DNA of 7,009 nt from Treponema sp. (GTDB lineage: Bacteria; Spirochaetota; Spirochaetia; Treponematales; Breznakiellaceae). The translations under genes and the position numbers were made by a program. A model generated the notes under the pieces. It had not been told where the DNA came from and did no database searches. It saw only the letters and a list, made by a program, of their open reading frames with translations. This document shows positions 1 through 6,342 of this stretch, in pieces (within the stretch, counting starts at the first letter, position 1; every line of letters starts with the position of its first letter). The DNA is taken from NCBI GenBank assembly GCA_031266695.1, contig JAISAK010000092.1, forward strand, positions 1 to 7,009, read 5' to 3'.

Positions 1-516
1 GATCTGCCGGTTCCGGAAAGGGCCGGCGGCGCGGATTCGGCTTCTTCCGCGGAGGGCGCGGCCTTTGCCGAAGACGGCGCCGGGCGGAACCGCGGCGGAA
101 GCGGCGCGCCGCCGCCGGCGGCCGGGGAAGAGGCCGGGGCGCCGGACGGGACGGACGCGCAAGGCCCGGAAACGCCGCCGCCGGCCCTGCCCGCGGCCGG
201 GAACAGACCCCCGGAAATTCCCGCGGAGCTTCCTCCCGGGGATTATCTTGGCAGGGCCCGGGAGGAATTTGAGGCAGGCCGGGTGGCGTCCGCCATTTCG
301 GTTCTCGACCAATTTCGGGAGCATTACCCTTCGGGAAGCGACGAGGCCTATTGGCTGTACGGCCAGTTCTACGAGGCCAACAGCCCCGGCAGGGACATCC
401 TTACCGCGCTGGACTATTACCGCCGCCTGATCAGGGAATATCCCCAAAGCAGCCGCTGTAACGAGGCCCGCCGGCGTATCGCGTATCTGGAACGGTATTA
501 CATTAATATCCACTAA
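1..516 (+). CDS. TPR-like repeat protein, 3' part (5' end off window)
   Basis: The frame is open from base 1 to a TAA at 514-516 with no internal stop, so this is the C-terminal 171 residues of a longer protein. A GTG at 283 could act as a start, but the open frame and the linker upstream argue against it. Residues about 1-80 are low-complexity (Pro, Ala, Gly, Glu; tracts such as APPPAAG and PETPPPALPAAG), like a flexible linker. Residues about 81-168 look helical, with tetratricopeptide spacing: ARxxFxxGxxxxAIxxLxxFxxxYP, then a second unit with LDYYRRLIREYP. This resembles the TPR units of YbgF/CpoB- or BamD-type envelope proteins, which act as scaffolds for protein contacts. The exact family and location cannot be named because the N-terminus is missing. 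The gene converges on rpmE. That the frame is real is well supported; the function is open. Confidence 0.75.
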   Translation, partial: DLPVPERAGGADSASSAEGAAFAEDGAGRNRGGSGAPPPAAGEEAGAPDGTDAQGPETPPPALPAAGNRPPEIPAELPPGDYLGRAREEFEAGRVASAISVLDQFREHYPSGSDEAYWLYGQFYEANSPGRDILTALDYYRRLIREYPQSSRCNEARRRIAYLERYYINIH

Positions 517-517
517 A

Positions 518-540
518 CCGCGCTTTCGAATGAAGCGCGG
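518..540. terminator. Hairpin between convergent genes, possible bidirectional terminator
   Basis: A perfect 8-bp inverted repeat, CCGCGCTT and AAGCGCGG with a 7-nt loop, starts one base after the stop codon of the plus-strand TPR gene and lies 21 bases beyond the rpmE stop. The position between converging genes suits a shared terminator. There is no real U-tract: the minus-strand side is followed only by TTTA and the plus-strand side by AAGGGCTTT. It may therefore be a weak intrinsic terminator, a 3'-end stabilising stem, or work with Rho. Confidence 0.45.
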
Positions 541-561
541 AAGGGCTTTAAACCAACAGGG

Positions 562-765
562 CTACTCTTTGATATTGTATTTCTTCCTGAAGCGTTCAAT
601 GCGGCCGGCGGTGTCAACCAGCTTTTGCTTGCCCGTAAAGAAAGGATGGCAGGCGGAACAAATTTCCACCTTGATATCTTTAGCGGTAGAACGGGTCTCA
701 ATTACATTCCCGCAGGCGCAGGTAATTTTAGTAAGTTCATACCTGGGATGTATCTTCTCTTTCAT
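562..765 (-). CDS. rpmE: 50S ribosomal protein L31 (zinc-binding, C+ type)
   Basis: The product is a 67-residue L31, a peripheral protein of the large ribosomal subunit near the central protuberance that contributes to contacts with the small subunit. It opens with [10 protein letters not shown], as the family does, and keeps four cysteines in the zinc-type arrangement: Cys16 and Cys18 (CAC), Cys36 and Cys39 (CSAC). These are followed by the typical HPFFTGKQK and a basic C-terminal tail ([11 protein letters not shown]). The length matches the usual 65-70 residues. The ATG at 765 was chosen over an in-frame ATG at 792 because GGAGG sits 9 nt upstream of it and the extension (MDEIRRKAN) is foreign to the family. 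rho lies 153 nt upstream on the same strand. No clear promoter is seen in between, so co-transcription with rho is plausible. The cysteine-bearing form normally serves zinc-replete conditions; no cysteine-free paralogue is in the window. Confidence 0.96.
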   Translation of the reverse strand: MKEKIHPRYELTKITCACGNVIETRSTAKDIKVEICSACHPFFTGKQKLVDTAGRIERFRKKYNIKE

Positions 766-774
766 GTTTGCTTT

Positions 775-779
775 CCTCC
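775..779 (-). promoter_or_regulatory. Ribosome binding site of rpmE
   Basis: GGAGG on the minus strand, 9 nt before the ATG at 765. It lies inside the coding part of the longer alternative frame that begins at 792, which decides in favour of the shorter 67-residue L31. Confidence 0.8.
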
Positions 780-849
780 GAATTTCATCCAACTTCCGGC
801 CGGCGGTTTACCGCGTCGCGGCCCCTAAAACAACCGGGTTTAAGGATGA

Positions 850-872
850 GCCAATTCCAAATTGAAATCGGC
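850..872 (-). other. RNA hairpin in the rho-rpmE intergenic region
   Basis: Read as minus-strand RNA, GCCGATTTC pairs with GGAATTGGC around a 5-nt loop: a 9-bp stem in which two pairs are G-U wobbles. On the plus strand those two positions would be A-C and C-A mismatches, so the stem is complete only in RNA of the rho/rpmE sense. It is not followed by a U-tract. A weaker GGCCT/AGGCC stem (stem arms at 870-874 and 886-890) partly overlaps it and could compete. It may be an rpmE leader element or the 3' structure of rho. No known L31 leader consensus is recognised. Confidence 0.35.
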
Positions 873-918
873 CTTTGCGGTTTTCAGGCCCCTTCAGGTT
901 TACTACATAAAACCATGT

Positions 919-2874
919 TTAGTCAACTCCCGCGGCCCCCGTGTTCATCGACCTTAAAAAGGCTTCGTTATTCTTGCTTTTTTTCATCCTGTCAACCAGA
1001 AGTTCTATAATCTCAATGTCGTCCATGGGGTTAATAACCTTGCGGAGTATCCATATCTTCTGGAGCGCTTCTTCGGAAAGGAGAAGCTCTTCCTTCCGGG
1101 TACCGGATTTTTTGATGTTGATGGCCGGGAAAAGCCGGCGGTCGGAAATACGGCGGTCAAGATTGATTTCCAGATTGCCGGTGCCCTTGAACTCTTCAAA
1201 AATAACCTCGTCCATGCGGCTGCCGGTCTCAATAAGGGCGGTGGAAATAATTGTAAGGCTTCCGCCCTCCTCTATGTTCCGGGCAGCCCCGAAAAAGCGC
1301 TTGGGCTTGTGAAGGGCGTTGGAGTCAACGCCGCCCGAAAGAATCTTTCCCGAAGTGGGAACGGTCTGGTTATATGCCCGGGCAAGGCGGGTTATGGAAT
1401 CCAAAAGGATAACCACATCCTTTTTATGCTCCACAAGGCGCTTTGCCTTTTCCAGAACCATTTCGGTTACCTGCACATGCCGGGTGGCCTGTTCGTCGAA
1501 GGTTGAGGAGATTACCTCCGCCCTGACGGTACGTTCCATATCGGTAACTTCTTCGGGACGCTCATCAATCAGAAGGACAATAAGATACACCTCCGGATGG
1601 TTCCTGGTTATCGCGTTGGCGATCTTTTGCATCATGATGGTCTTGCCGGTGCGGGGAGGCGCCACGATGAGGGCGCGCTGCCCCTTGCCGATGGGACAGA
1701 AAAGGTTGATGATCCGCTCGGATATTCCCTCGGTAGTTGTTTCCATATCAAGCTTTTCGTTTGGGTACAGGGGGGTAAGGTTATCAAAGGGAATACGATT
1801 CTGGGCAACCGTGGGATCATCGTAGTTGACCGTTTCTACCCGGAGCATCGCGAAGAAACGTTCCTGCTCCTTGGGGCTGCGGATCTGGCCGTAAACCGTG
1901 TCCCCGGTTTTAAGGGCAAAAAGCCTTATCTGGCTGGGGCTGATATAGATATCGTCGGGGCCGGGCAGATACGAGTTCTGGGGACTGCGCAGAAAACCGT
2001 AGCCGTCGGGAAGTATCTCAAGGGATCCGTAGGCGTAGATAATGCCGCCCCGCTCCGTATGGGCCTTAAGGATTGAAAAAACAATCTCCTGTTTTTTGAG
2101 GGAAACCATATCGTCATGGGAAATATTGTAGCACCCCGCCAGCTCCCGGAGATCTATCATATTAAGCCTGATAAGCTCGTTGATGGTAAGCCGGGGTTTA
2201 CCGTTATCCTGATCAAGCCGCGGCTCGGGCCGGCCGTAAATGTCCGGCATGGAAGGAAAATTCTTGGGCAGCGCGGGAAACGGCAGGGACGGCGCGGGAA
2301 TCTCCGCGCCGGGGTTTGCGTAGGGCGCCGCGCCGGCCGCCCCGCGGCCCCCCGCGGAATGGCCCGCATCATCGCCGTTTCCGTTCCCCGGATAGGAATT
2401 CTGGACACCCGAAGCGGGCTGACCCCCCGCGGGGCCGCGGCCGAAACGTCCCCGGGGACGGCCGGAGCCGCGATGAAAAACAGGCTCCCCATTATTGCCG
2501 CCCGCATCGCCAAGGTTTCCGTTCCCGCCGGCCGCGCTTCCCCGGGCGCCGCCCGTCCTGGGCGCGGCGCCCGGGGAATACTCATCTTCACCGTCCCGGA
2601 AAACTTCCCCGGAAATTCCGCCGCCGGAACGGGACGAGGGCGCCTCGGCGTCCAGGGTTTTTTTTGTCCTTGCCCGTACCACAACCCGCCCCGGCTTTTC
2701 CCCGTCTTCTTCAGCGGATGTTTCGGCTTCCTCGCCCAAAGAAGCGCGTTCCCATCCGCTTCCGTTGCCGGCAGACTGAACAGTGTCAACAGAATCTTCC
2801 GTTCCCGAAATTAACTCCGGAGCTTCCTCATTTTCCCTGGTCTTGGGTTTTCGACCTCTGCGTAAAATTGCCAT
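919..2874 (-). CDS. rho: Transcription termination factor Rho with a long disordered N-terminal insertion
   Basis: This is the hexameric RNA-dependent ATPase/translocase that ends transcription at C-rich, unstructured RNA. The 651-residue product exceeds the 419 of E. coli Rho, and the excess lies at the N-terminus. Residues 1-10 ([10 protein letters not shown]) lead into a Gly/Ala/Pro/Asn-rich stretch (about 10-225) with an RG cluster ([13 protein letters not shown], about 135-147). The Rho N-terminal helical domain follows at about 229-277 and the cold-shock-like RNA-binding fold at about 281-348 ([14 protein letters not shown]). The ATPase domain carries Walker A APPRTGKT (405-412), the catalytic [10 protein letters not shown] segment (about 436-445), Walker B VVILLD (487-492), and the secondary RNA-binding loops with [20 protein letters not shown] and EFKGTGN. 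All core motifs are intact. The ATG at 2874 is preferred to that at 2901: AGGTGG lies 7 nt before it, whereas the upstream ATG has GGAG only 2 nt away and lies beside a hairpin. A strong promoter and long leader precede the gene. Confidence 0.97.
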   Translation of the reverse strand: MAILRRGRKPKTRENEEAPELISGTEDSVDTVQSAGNGSGWERASLGEEAETSAEEDGEKPGRVVVRARTKKTLDAEAPSSRSGGGISGEVFRDGEDEYSPGAAPRTGGARGSAAGGNGNLGDAGGNNGEPVFHRGSGRPRGRFGRGPAGGQPASGVQNSYPGNGNGDDAGHSAGGRGAAGAAPYANPGAEIPAPSLPFPALPKNFPSMPDIYGRPEPRLDQDNGKPRLTINELIRLNMIDLRELAGCYNISHDDMVSLKKQEIVFSILKAHTERGGIIYAYGSLEILPDGYGFLRSPQNSYLPGPDDIYISPSQIRLFALKTGDTVYGQIRSPKEQERFFAMLRVETVNYDDPTVAQNRIPFDNLTPLYPNEKLDMETTTEGISERIINLFCPIGKGQRALIVAPPRTGKTIMMQKIANAITRNHPEVYLIVLLIDERPEEVTDMERTVRAEVISSTFDEQATRHVQVTEMVLEKAKRLVEHKKDVVILLDSITRLARAYNQTVPTSGKILSGGVDSNALHKPKRFFGAARNIEEGGSLTIISTALIETGSRMDEVIFEEFKGTGNLEINLDRRISDRRLFPAINIKKSGTRKEELLLSEEALQKIWILRKVINPMDDIEIIELLVDRMKKSKNNEAFLRSMNTGAAGVD

Positions 2875-2881
2875 TTTTAAA

Positions 2882-2887
2882 CCACCT
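2882..2887 (-). promoter_or_regulatory. Ribosome binding site of rho
   Basis: AGGTGG on the minus strand, 7 nt before the ATG at 2874. It directly follows the sequence TCCGATA, whose first five bases (2889-2893) can pair with the downstream arm of the leader hairpin (2903-2909). Access to this site could thus depend on leader folding. Confidence 0.65.
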
Positions 2888-2902
2888 ATCGGATTTACCA
2901 TA

Positions 2903-2925
2903 TCTCCGAACAGACTTATCGGAGA
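2903..2925 (-). promoter_or_regulatory. Leader hairpin just upstream of the rho start
   Basis: The perfect 7-bp inverted repeat TCTCCGA / TCGGAGA encloses a 9-nt loop, 28 nt before the rho ATG. On the minus strand the downstream arm (2903-2909) contains TCGGA, which can instead pair with TCCGA at 2889-2893, directly beside the ribosome binding site. The two pairings exclude each other. There is no U-tract after the stem, so it is more likely a translational or anti-folding element, or a protein-binding palindrome, than an intrinsic attenuator. The pairing is seen; the role is inferred. Confidence 0.45.
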
Positions 2926-2993
2926 AAAGAAAGGATATATTTATCTACGCTTTGTTGATAATACACATTTCCTGGATGATTATTTCTTAACAT
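2916..2993 (-). CDS. Possible 25-codon leader ORF upstream of rho
   Basis: An ATG at 2993 opens a frame of 25 codons ([10 protein letters not shown]... ending SFLR) that stops with TAA at 2916-2918, inside the loop of the rho leader hairpin. It begins about 11 nt after the predicted transcription start. No Shine-Dalgarno sequence precedes it, so if translated it would be nearly leaderless. A ribosome ending here would cover the upstream hairpin arm (2919-2925) and free the other arm to pair next to the rho ribosome binding site. It has no recognisable protein family and could be a chance frame in AT-rich DNA. Confidence 0.2.
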   Translation of the reverse strand: MLRNNHPGNVYYQQSVDKYILSFLR

Positions 2994-3010
2994 TCTGAAA
3001 GGATACATCT

Positions 3011-3039
3011 ATCATAATTAATTTAATTCCCGTTGTCAA
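3011..3039 (-). promoter_or_regulatory. Sigma-70 promoter of rho
   Basis: On the minus strand, TTGACA (3034-3039) and TATGAT (3011-3016) are separated by exactly 17 nt. The -35 box is a perfect consensus and the -10 box has one mismatch. The spacer is AT-rich and the surrounding intergenic DNA is much richer in AT than the genes. Transcription should start near 3004, giving an untranslated leader of about 130 nt before rho. The -35 box begins only a few bases after the stop codon of the upstream cinA-type gene, so rho has its own promoter while probably also receiving read-through. Confidence 0.85.
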
Positions 3040-3044
3040 TACTT

Positions 3045-3563
3045 TTAATTCGTTTCTTTGATCCGTTTCAATACCTGCATTACAAGCCGGGAAGCCGCCT
3101 TGCGCCGTACCCCGTCCCTTGAATCCTGATAATGAAAGACCTCCGCTTCCGCGCCGCCCTCCCCCGCGGCTGTCGCGATCCAGACGGTACCTACCGGTAC
3201 CCCGCTCCCGTCCCCGTCGGGGCCCGCGAGCCCGGTTACGGCCGCCGCGAGAGAGGCGCCGCTTTTCCTTAAAGCGCCTTCCGCCATTAAACAGGCTGTT
3301 TCCCCGCTCACCGCGCCGTGTTTTTCAATCTTTTTCCGATCAATCCCAAGCATGGAAACCTTCGCGTCAATCGTATAGCTTACAAAGGAACCCCACAAAA
3401 CTTTTGAGGCGCCCGGAATCCGCGCTACAAGATCGGCAGCCAGCCCCGCGGTACAGGATTCCGCCAAAGCAAGGGTTAGTGATTTTTCTTTCAGCCTCCG
3501 CACCAGCTCCGATGCGGAATTTCCGGCTTCCCCGGCCGGGCTGTCTTCTTCATCTTCAGACAT
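3045..3563 (-). CDS. pncC: CinA C-terminal domain protein, probable nicotinamide-nucleotide amidohydrolase
   Basis: This is a stand-alone CinA C-terminal domain of 172 residues; members of this family (PncC) convert nicotinamide mononucleotide to nicotinate mononucleotide in pyridine-nucleotide salvage in the cytoplasm. The fold spans about residues 18-168. Family marks are AESCTAG (34-40, with conserved Ser36 as the presumed nucleophile), GSFVSY (58-63), Lys68 in AKVSMLGI, GAVSGETACLMAEG (83-96), and the TGLAGPDG...GVPVGTVWIA block (110-130). The N-terminal molybdopterin-binding-like domain of full-length CinA is absent, as in E. coli PncC. Residues 1-17 are an acidic extension (MSEDEEDSPAGEAG). 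The ATG overlaps the end of the bactofilin gene by 8 nt and has only a weak ribosome binding site, which suggests translational coupling. It is the last gene of the rpsT operon. The amidase activity is inferred from the family. Confidence 0.92.
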   Translation of the reverse strand: MSEDEEDSPAGEAGNSASELVRRLKEKSLTLALAESCTAGLAADLVARIPGASKVLWGSFVSYTIDAKVSMLGIDRKKIEKHGAVSGETACLMAEGALRKSGASLAAAVTGLAGPDGDGSGVPVGTVWIATAAGEGGAEAEVFHYQDSRDGVRRKAASRLVMQVLKRIKETN

Positions 3564-3978
3564 TCGTTCTCTGCAACTCGGCTTTTATCTCTTCCGTGGG
3601 ACGGGAAAATATTTCCACTTCCTTATCCACCCCGGTCATGGTGCATTGGCCTTCAAATATGACTCCGTCGGCAATGCGAAGCCGGGCGGCGCTGAGATCG
3701 CCGTGAACCTCGGCGCCGCTCAACATATCAATTTTGTCAAGCGCGTGAACGGCGCCGACCACCGTTCCATATACCGTAAGGGAACTCACCGAAATATGAT
3801 CCGCCTCGACCACGGCGCCCTTGTCTACGATAAGCGCGCCGGTGGCTTCTATGGTTCCCTTGAATTTTCCCTGTATACGAAGAGTCTCCCTGAATTTAAG
3901 AAAACCGTTGAAGTTGGTGCTTTTGCCAAGAACCACTACGGTCGCGTTCTCCCTCTTTTTCCCCTCTTGCTTGGGCAT
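3556..3978 (-). CDS. Bactofilin family cytoskeletal protein
   Basis: A 140-residue bactofilin (formerly DUF583). These proteins form a right-handed beta-helix that polymerises without nucleotide into filaments, often at the inner membrane, and they guide cell-wall enzymes, cell shape or polar assembly. The core spans about residues 17-115, beginning LGKSTNFNGFLKFRETLRIQGKFKG, and shows the alternating hydrophobic/Gly repeats typical of the fold (GTIEATGALIVDKGAVVEA, TVYGTVVGAVHA, SGAEVHGDLSAARLRI). Short tails flank it: basic at the N-terminus (MPKQEGKKRE), charged at the C-terminus (SRPTEEIKAELQRTNV). There is no transmembrane segment. AGGAG lies 5 nt before the ATG at 3978. The gene starts 13 nt after the response regulator stop and overlaps the next gene by 8 nt, so it sits inside an operon with lnt. 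A role in spirochaete cell shape is likely by analogy with bactofilins of other spirochaetes. Confidence 0.93.
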   Translation of the reverse strand: MPKQEGKKRENATVVVLGKSTNFNGFLKFRETLRIQGKFKGTIEATGALIVDKGAVVEADHISVSSLTVYGTVVGAVHALDKIDMLSGAEVHGDLSAARLRIADGVIFEGQCTMTGVDKEVEIFSRPTEEIKAELQRTNV

Positions 3979-3991
3979 CCCTTCTCCTGTT

Positions 3992-4699
3992 TTATCTGCC
4001 GTCGGCCGTACTTAAAAATTTACGCAATTGATTTTCCAGAACCGAAAGCCCTATTTCGTTTTTCTTGAGATCTTCCCATTCCAGAGCGGTTTTTTCAATC
4101 CGGGCGTCCAGTTCCGCGATATACTTCCGTACCTGCTGGGTCTTTTCCTTCACCGCCGCTGCCTGCGCCTGCTCCGGAGTCCCGTCTTTGGCAACAGCGG
4201 CAATGGCCGAATCAAGCTCGTCAATGCTTTTGACAAAACCGGCCAGGCTTTTCTTCATGTCCCGGTTTAATTCCTCCGCAAGGGAAAGGCGCGATTCCCG
4301 TACCGCTATCTGGGCGAACAATTCGCGGCTTCGCAGCGTCGCCTTGATTCGCGCCAAAACTTCGGAAAAGTTAAAAGGCTTGGTTATATAATCATCAACC
4401 CCAAGCTCAAATCCGGCAACCTTGTCCTTGACGTCGTCAAGGGCGGAAAACATGATGATTGGTATTTCCCGGTACCGGGGATCGCCCTTGAGCGCTTTGG
4501 TAACTTCCCATCCGGACATTCGGGGCATGACATTGTCAAGCAGGATCAAATCGGGATAGAATTTTTTTACCTTCTCAAGAGCTTCGAGTCCGTCATTGGC
4601 CTCTTCCACAACAAAGCCCAATTTTGACAGCATCAACTCGAAAAAGTCAAGATTTATTTTCTCATCATCGACAATGAGTATCTTTTTGCGGATATTCAT
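3992..4699 (-). CDS. Response regulator: receiver domain plus C-terminal coiled coil, no output domain
   Basis: A 235-residue two-component receiver. Residues 5-125 form the REC domain: acidic pair Asp11-Asp12 (ILIVDDEK), phospho-acceptor Asp55 (LILLDNVMP), Ser85 (MFSALD) and Lys107 (YITKPF), so it should be phosphorylatable. The sequence resembles the receivers of PleD-type regulators, but no GGDEF, HD-GYP or DNA-binding domain follows. Residues about 126-235 are instead charged and helical (RESRLSLAEELNRDMKK, EKTQQVRKYIAELDARIEKTALEWEDLKKNE), probably a coiled coil for dimerisation or partner binding. The ATG at 4699 overlaps the lnt stop as ATGA, with AAGGAAGGAG just upstream. A frame reaching back to 5023 is only the shadow of lnt: its extra 108 residues are Arg/Pro-rich and unlike any receiver. 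No cognate histidine kinase is in the window. The partner is unknown; coupling to lnt and the bactofilin hints at envelope or cell-shape signalling. Confidence 0.92.
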   Translation of the reverse strand: MNIRKKILIVDDEKINLDFFELMLSKLGFVVEEANDGLEALEKVKKFYPDLILLDNVMPRMSGWEVTKALKGDPRYREIPIIMFSALDDVKDKVAGFELGVDDYITKPFNFSEVLARIKATLRSRELFAQIAVRESRLSLAEELNRDMKKSLAGFVKSIDELDSAIAAVAKDGTPEQAQAAAVKEKTQQVRKYIAELDARIEKTALEWEDLKKNEIGLSVLENQLRKFLSTADGR

Positions 4700-6342
4700 G
4701 GACTCCTTCCTTCCGACAGGGAGATTTTTTTCAGTATATACGACACAAAACCGAAAATCAACAGGATGACGGCGGCGGCGGTAAAACCGGCCGCCAAAAA
4801 ATCCCCGTAACGGGTATAGAGGGTATCCTCTTTTACAAGGGGAAGTTCGACGGTGATCCATGCCTCCTCGAAGGGGGGCGCCAGGGCAAAGACCCTGCCC
4901 GCGGGATCTACGCCGCAGGTCTGGCCGGACGCCGTGGAACGCGCCAGGGAACGCCGGTTTTCCACTGCCCGGAACACGGCCATGGAAAGATGCTGATTCT
5001 GCGCGGGCAGGCTGTGCGACCACGCGTCGTTGGAAAGGTTCACGATAAGCTCCGCGCCGTTCCGCACAAACTCCCGGGAGAGGTAGCCGAAAGTATCCTC
5101 AAAACAGATAGGGCTTGAAAAGGTAAAGCCGGGACCCCTGAACACGGTGGCCTCGCTGCCCTTTTCCCAGAAATGGGTATCGGCGTTTTCAAGGGCCCGG
5201 TATATCCAGGGGAACTGTTTTCCGTAGGGAAAATGTTCGGTAAAGGGCACCAGGTGGAGTTTGCGGTAAAGCTGGGTTATTTTCCCTTTTTCAAAAAGCA
5301 TTACCGCGTTATAATCGACCCGGTAATTTTCTTCGGGGTTTTTCGGCGGTTCTTTGCGGGCGTCGTCGTTCCCCAGGACAAAGGGAACATCCTGCAGGGC
5401 AAGGTAGTCCAGCAGTTCCTTTACCAAAATCCAGGAAACCGGATCGTCCCGGTAGGTTTCGTGCCAGTAGATTCGGGGAACAAAGGCTGTTTCCGACCAC
5501 ACCACCATATCGGGCTTCGGCTCGGAGCGCAGGGCTTCGTCGGAAAGCCGGCGGAGCACTTCGTAATTCTTCCGGTATTCGTCTATGCCGCCCCTCCAGG
5601 GATCGGTGTTATGCTGAATAAGGGCAAGCTTCACTTCGGGGTATCCGGAAAAATCCTTCGGCAAAACAAAGCCGTAAACGAAGGCGGCGCAGAGGGCGGC
5701 CGCCCAGCAGAGGGCGGAAATTTTTTCCCTGTGGAAAAATTCTTTCAGGGCTGCCCCCGCCCCTTTAAGGCCCTCCGCGAAATTCCGGCCCCCCAGGGCG
5801 GCGGCAAGCCATGTCGAGGGAAACACCACAAGAGCCGAAACCCCCCACACCCCAAAAAGGCCCGCAATCTGGATAAGGGGAATTACGCACCACTGGGAAT
5901 AACCGGTAATTCCGTAGGAGTAACCGAGGAATCCCCTGGTCCGCAGATATTCATAGGCGATCCAGATTACCCATTGAACCAGGTACGCCTTTTTGGGGAA
6001 AAATATATCCGCCAGTTTCAAAAGGAAAAAAAGAACGGCGAGATACGCAAGGTAGATAAGGTCGACGATAAGCCCCGCCAGGGGATGAAAAGTACTCAGC
6101 CAATAATTGAAAAGGCCGTAGGCCGTATAACCGTAAAGGGCCCCCCAGAAAACCGAAGCCCCAAGGCTTGTCCTTTGAATAAGGATAAAAACCGGAACAT
6201 AGGCAAACCAGGCAAGAATGGGCAGGCCCCGCTCGACAAGAAGGTTTGGAAAGGACCCCGCAAAAAGCAGGGAAGCGAAAAGGACTAAACCAAAATGAAT
6301 AAAAAAGATTTTTATTCCGTCCCTGTTCCGCCCCTTAATCAT
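4696..6342 (-). CDS. lnt: Apolipoprotein N-acyltransferase
   Basis: Lnt is the inner-membrane enzyme that adds the third acyl chain to the N-terminal cysteine of diacylated lipoproteins, with phospholipid as donor. The 548-residue product (E. coli 512) has hydrophobic segments near residues 10-27, 42-55, 63-81, 88-108, 122-133, 153-183 and 210-227, then a nitrilase-like domain (about 236-500), then a final membrane helix (about 515-537). The catalytic triad is present: Glu284 in WSETAF, Lys361 in YRKLHLVPFTE, Cys413 in PICFED. The supporting Glu369 is also there. An ATG at 6384 would add 14 residues; I prefer 6342 because the extension lies wholly inside hup and family members begin near the first membrane helix. 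Neither start has a convincing ribosome binding site, and 6342 overlaps the hup stop by 8 nt, which suggests reinitiation after hup. Spirochaetes are rich in lipoproteins, so the gene is probably important. Confidence 0.95.
   Translation of the reverse strand: MIKGRNRDGIKIFFIHFGLVLFASLLFAGSFPNLLVERGLPILAWFAYVPVFILIQRTSLGASVFWGALYGYTAYGLFNYWLSTFHPLAGLIVDLIYLAYLAVLFFLLKLADIFFPKKAYLVQWVIWIAYEYLRTRGFLGYSYGITGYSQWCVIPLIQIAGLFGVWGVSALVVFPSTWLAAALGGRNFAEGLKGAGAALKEFFHREKISALCWAAALCAAFVYGFVLPKDFSGYPEVKLALIQHNTDPWRGGIDEYRKNYEVLRRLSDEALRSEPKPDMVVWSETAFVPRIYWHETYRDDPVSWILVKELLDYLALQDVPFVLGNDDARKEPPKNPEENYRVDYNAVMLFEKGKITQLYRKLHLVPFTEHFPYGKQFPWIYRALENADTHFWEKGSEATVFRGPGFTFSSPICFEDTFGYLSREFVRNGAELIVNLSNDAWSHSLPAQNQHLSMAVFRAVENRRSLARSTASGQTCGVDPAGRVFALAPPFEEAWITVELPLVKEDTLYTRYGDFLAAGFTAAAVILLIFGFVSYILKKISLSEGRSP

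Noticed and set aside
65..430. Plus-strand ATG frame of 121 codons
   Set aside because: Its product is an Arg/Pro/Gly-rich shadow of the frame 1 TPR gene, which is open throughout and makes a sensible protein.
884..916. Ten-codon frame (MVLCSKPEGA) on the minus strand just after rho, as an rpmE leader peptide
   Set aside because: It is too short to judge, with only a distant GGAG 10 nt upstream, and nothing ties it to the hairpin at 850-872.
1319..2990. Several long plus-strand frames opposite rho (for example 1319-1825, 1597-2076, 2116-2814, 2316-2990) and the minus-strand 2157-2789 frame
   Set aside because: They overlap an intact rho. Those over the low-complexity insertion are Arg/Pro-rich shadows of its codon bias.
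3119..4068. Plus-strand frames opposite the cinA-type gene and bactofilin (3119-3706, 3646-4068)
   Set aside because: They are antisense to two recognisable families and their products show no domain.
4700..5023. 108-residue N-terminal extension of the response regulator
   Set aside because: It lies entirely inside lnt in another frame, is Arg/Pro-rich, and the receiver domain begins naturally at the ATG at 4699 with a good ribosome binding site.
5173..6288. 371-codon open frame on the plus strand opposite lnt
   Set aside because: It is antisense to a complete lnt with all catalytic residues. Its product is Lys/Gly/Pro-rich with no recognisable domain, as expected of a GC-rich shadow frame.
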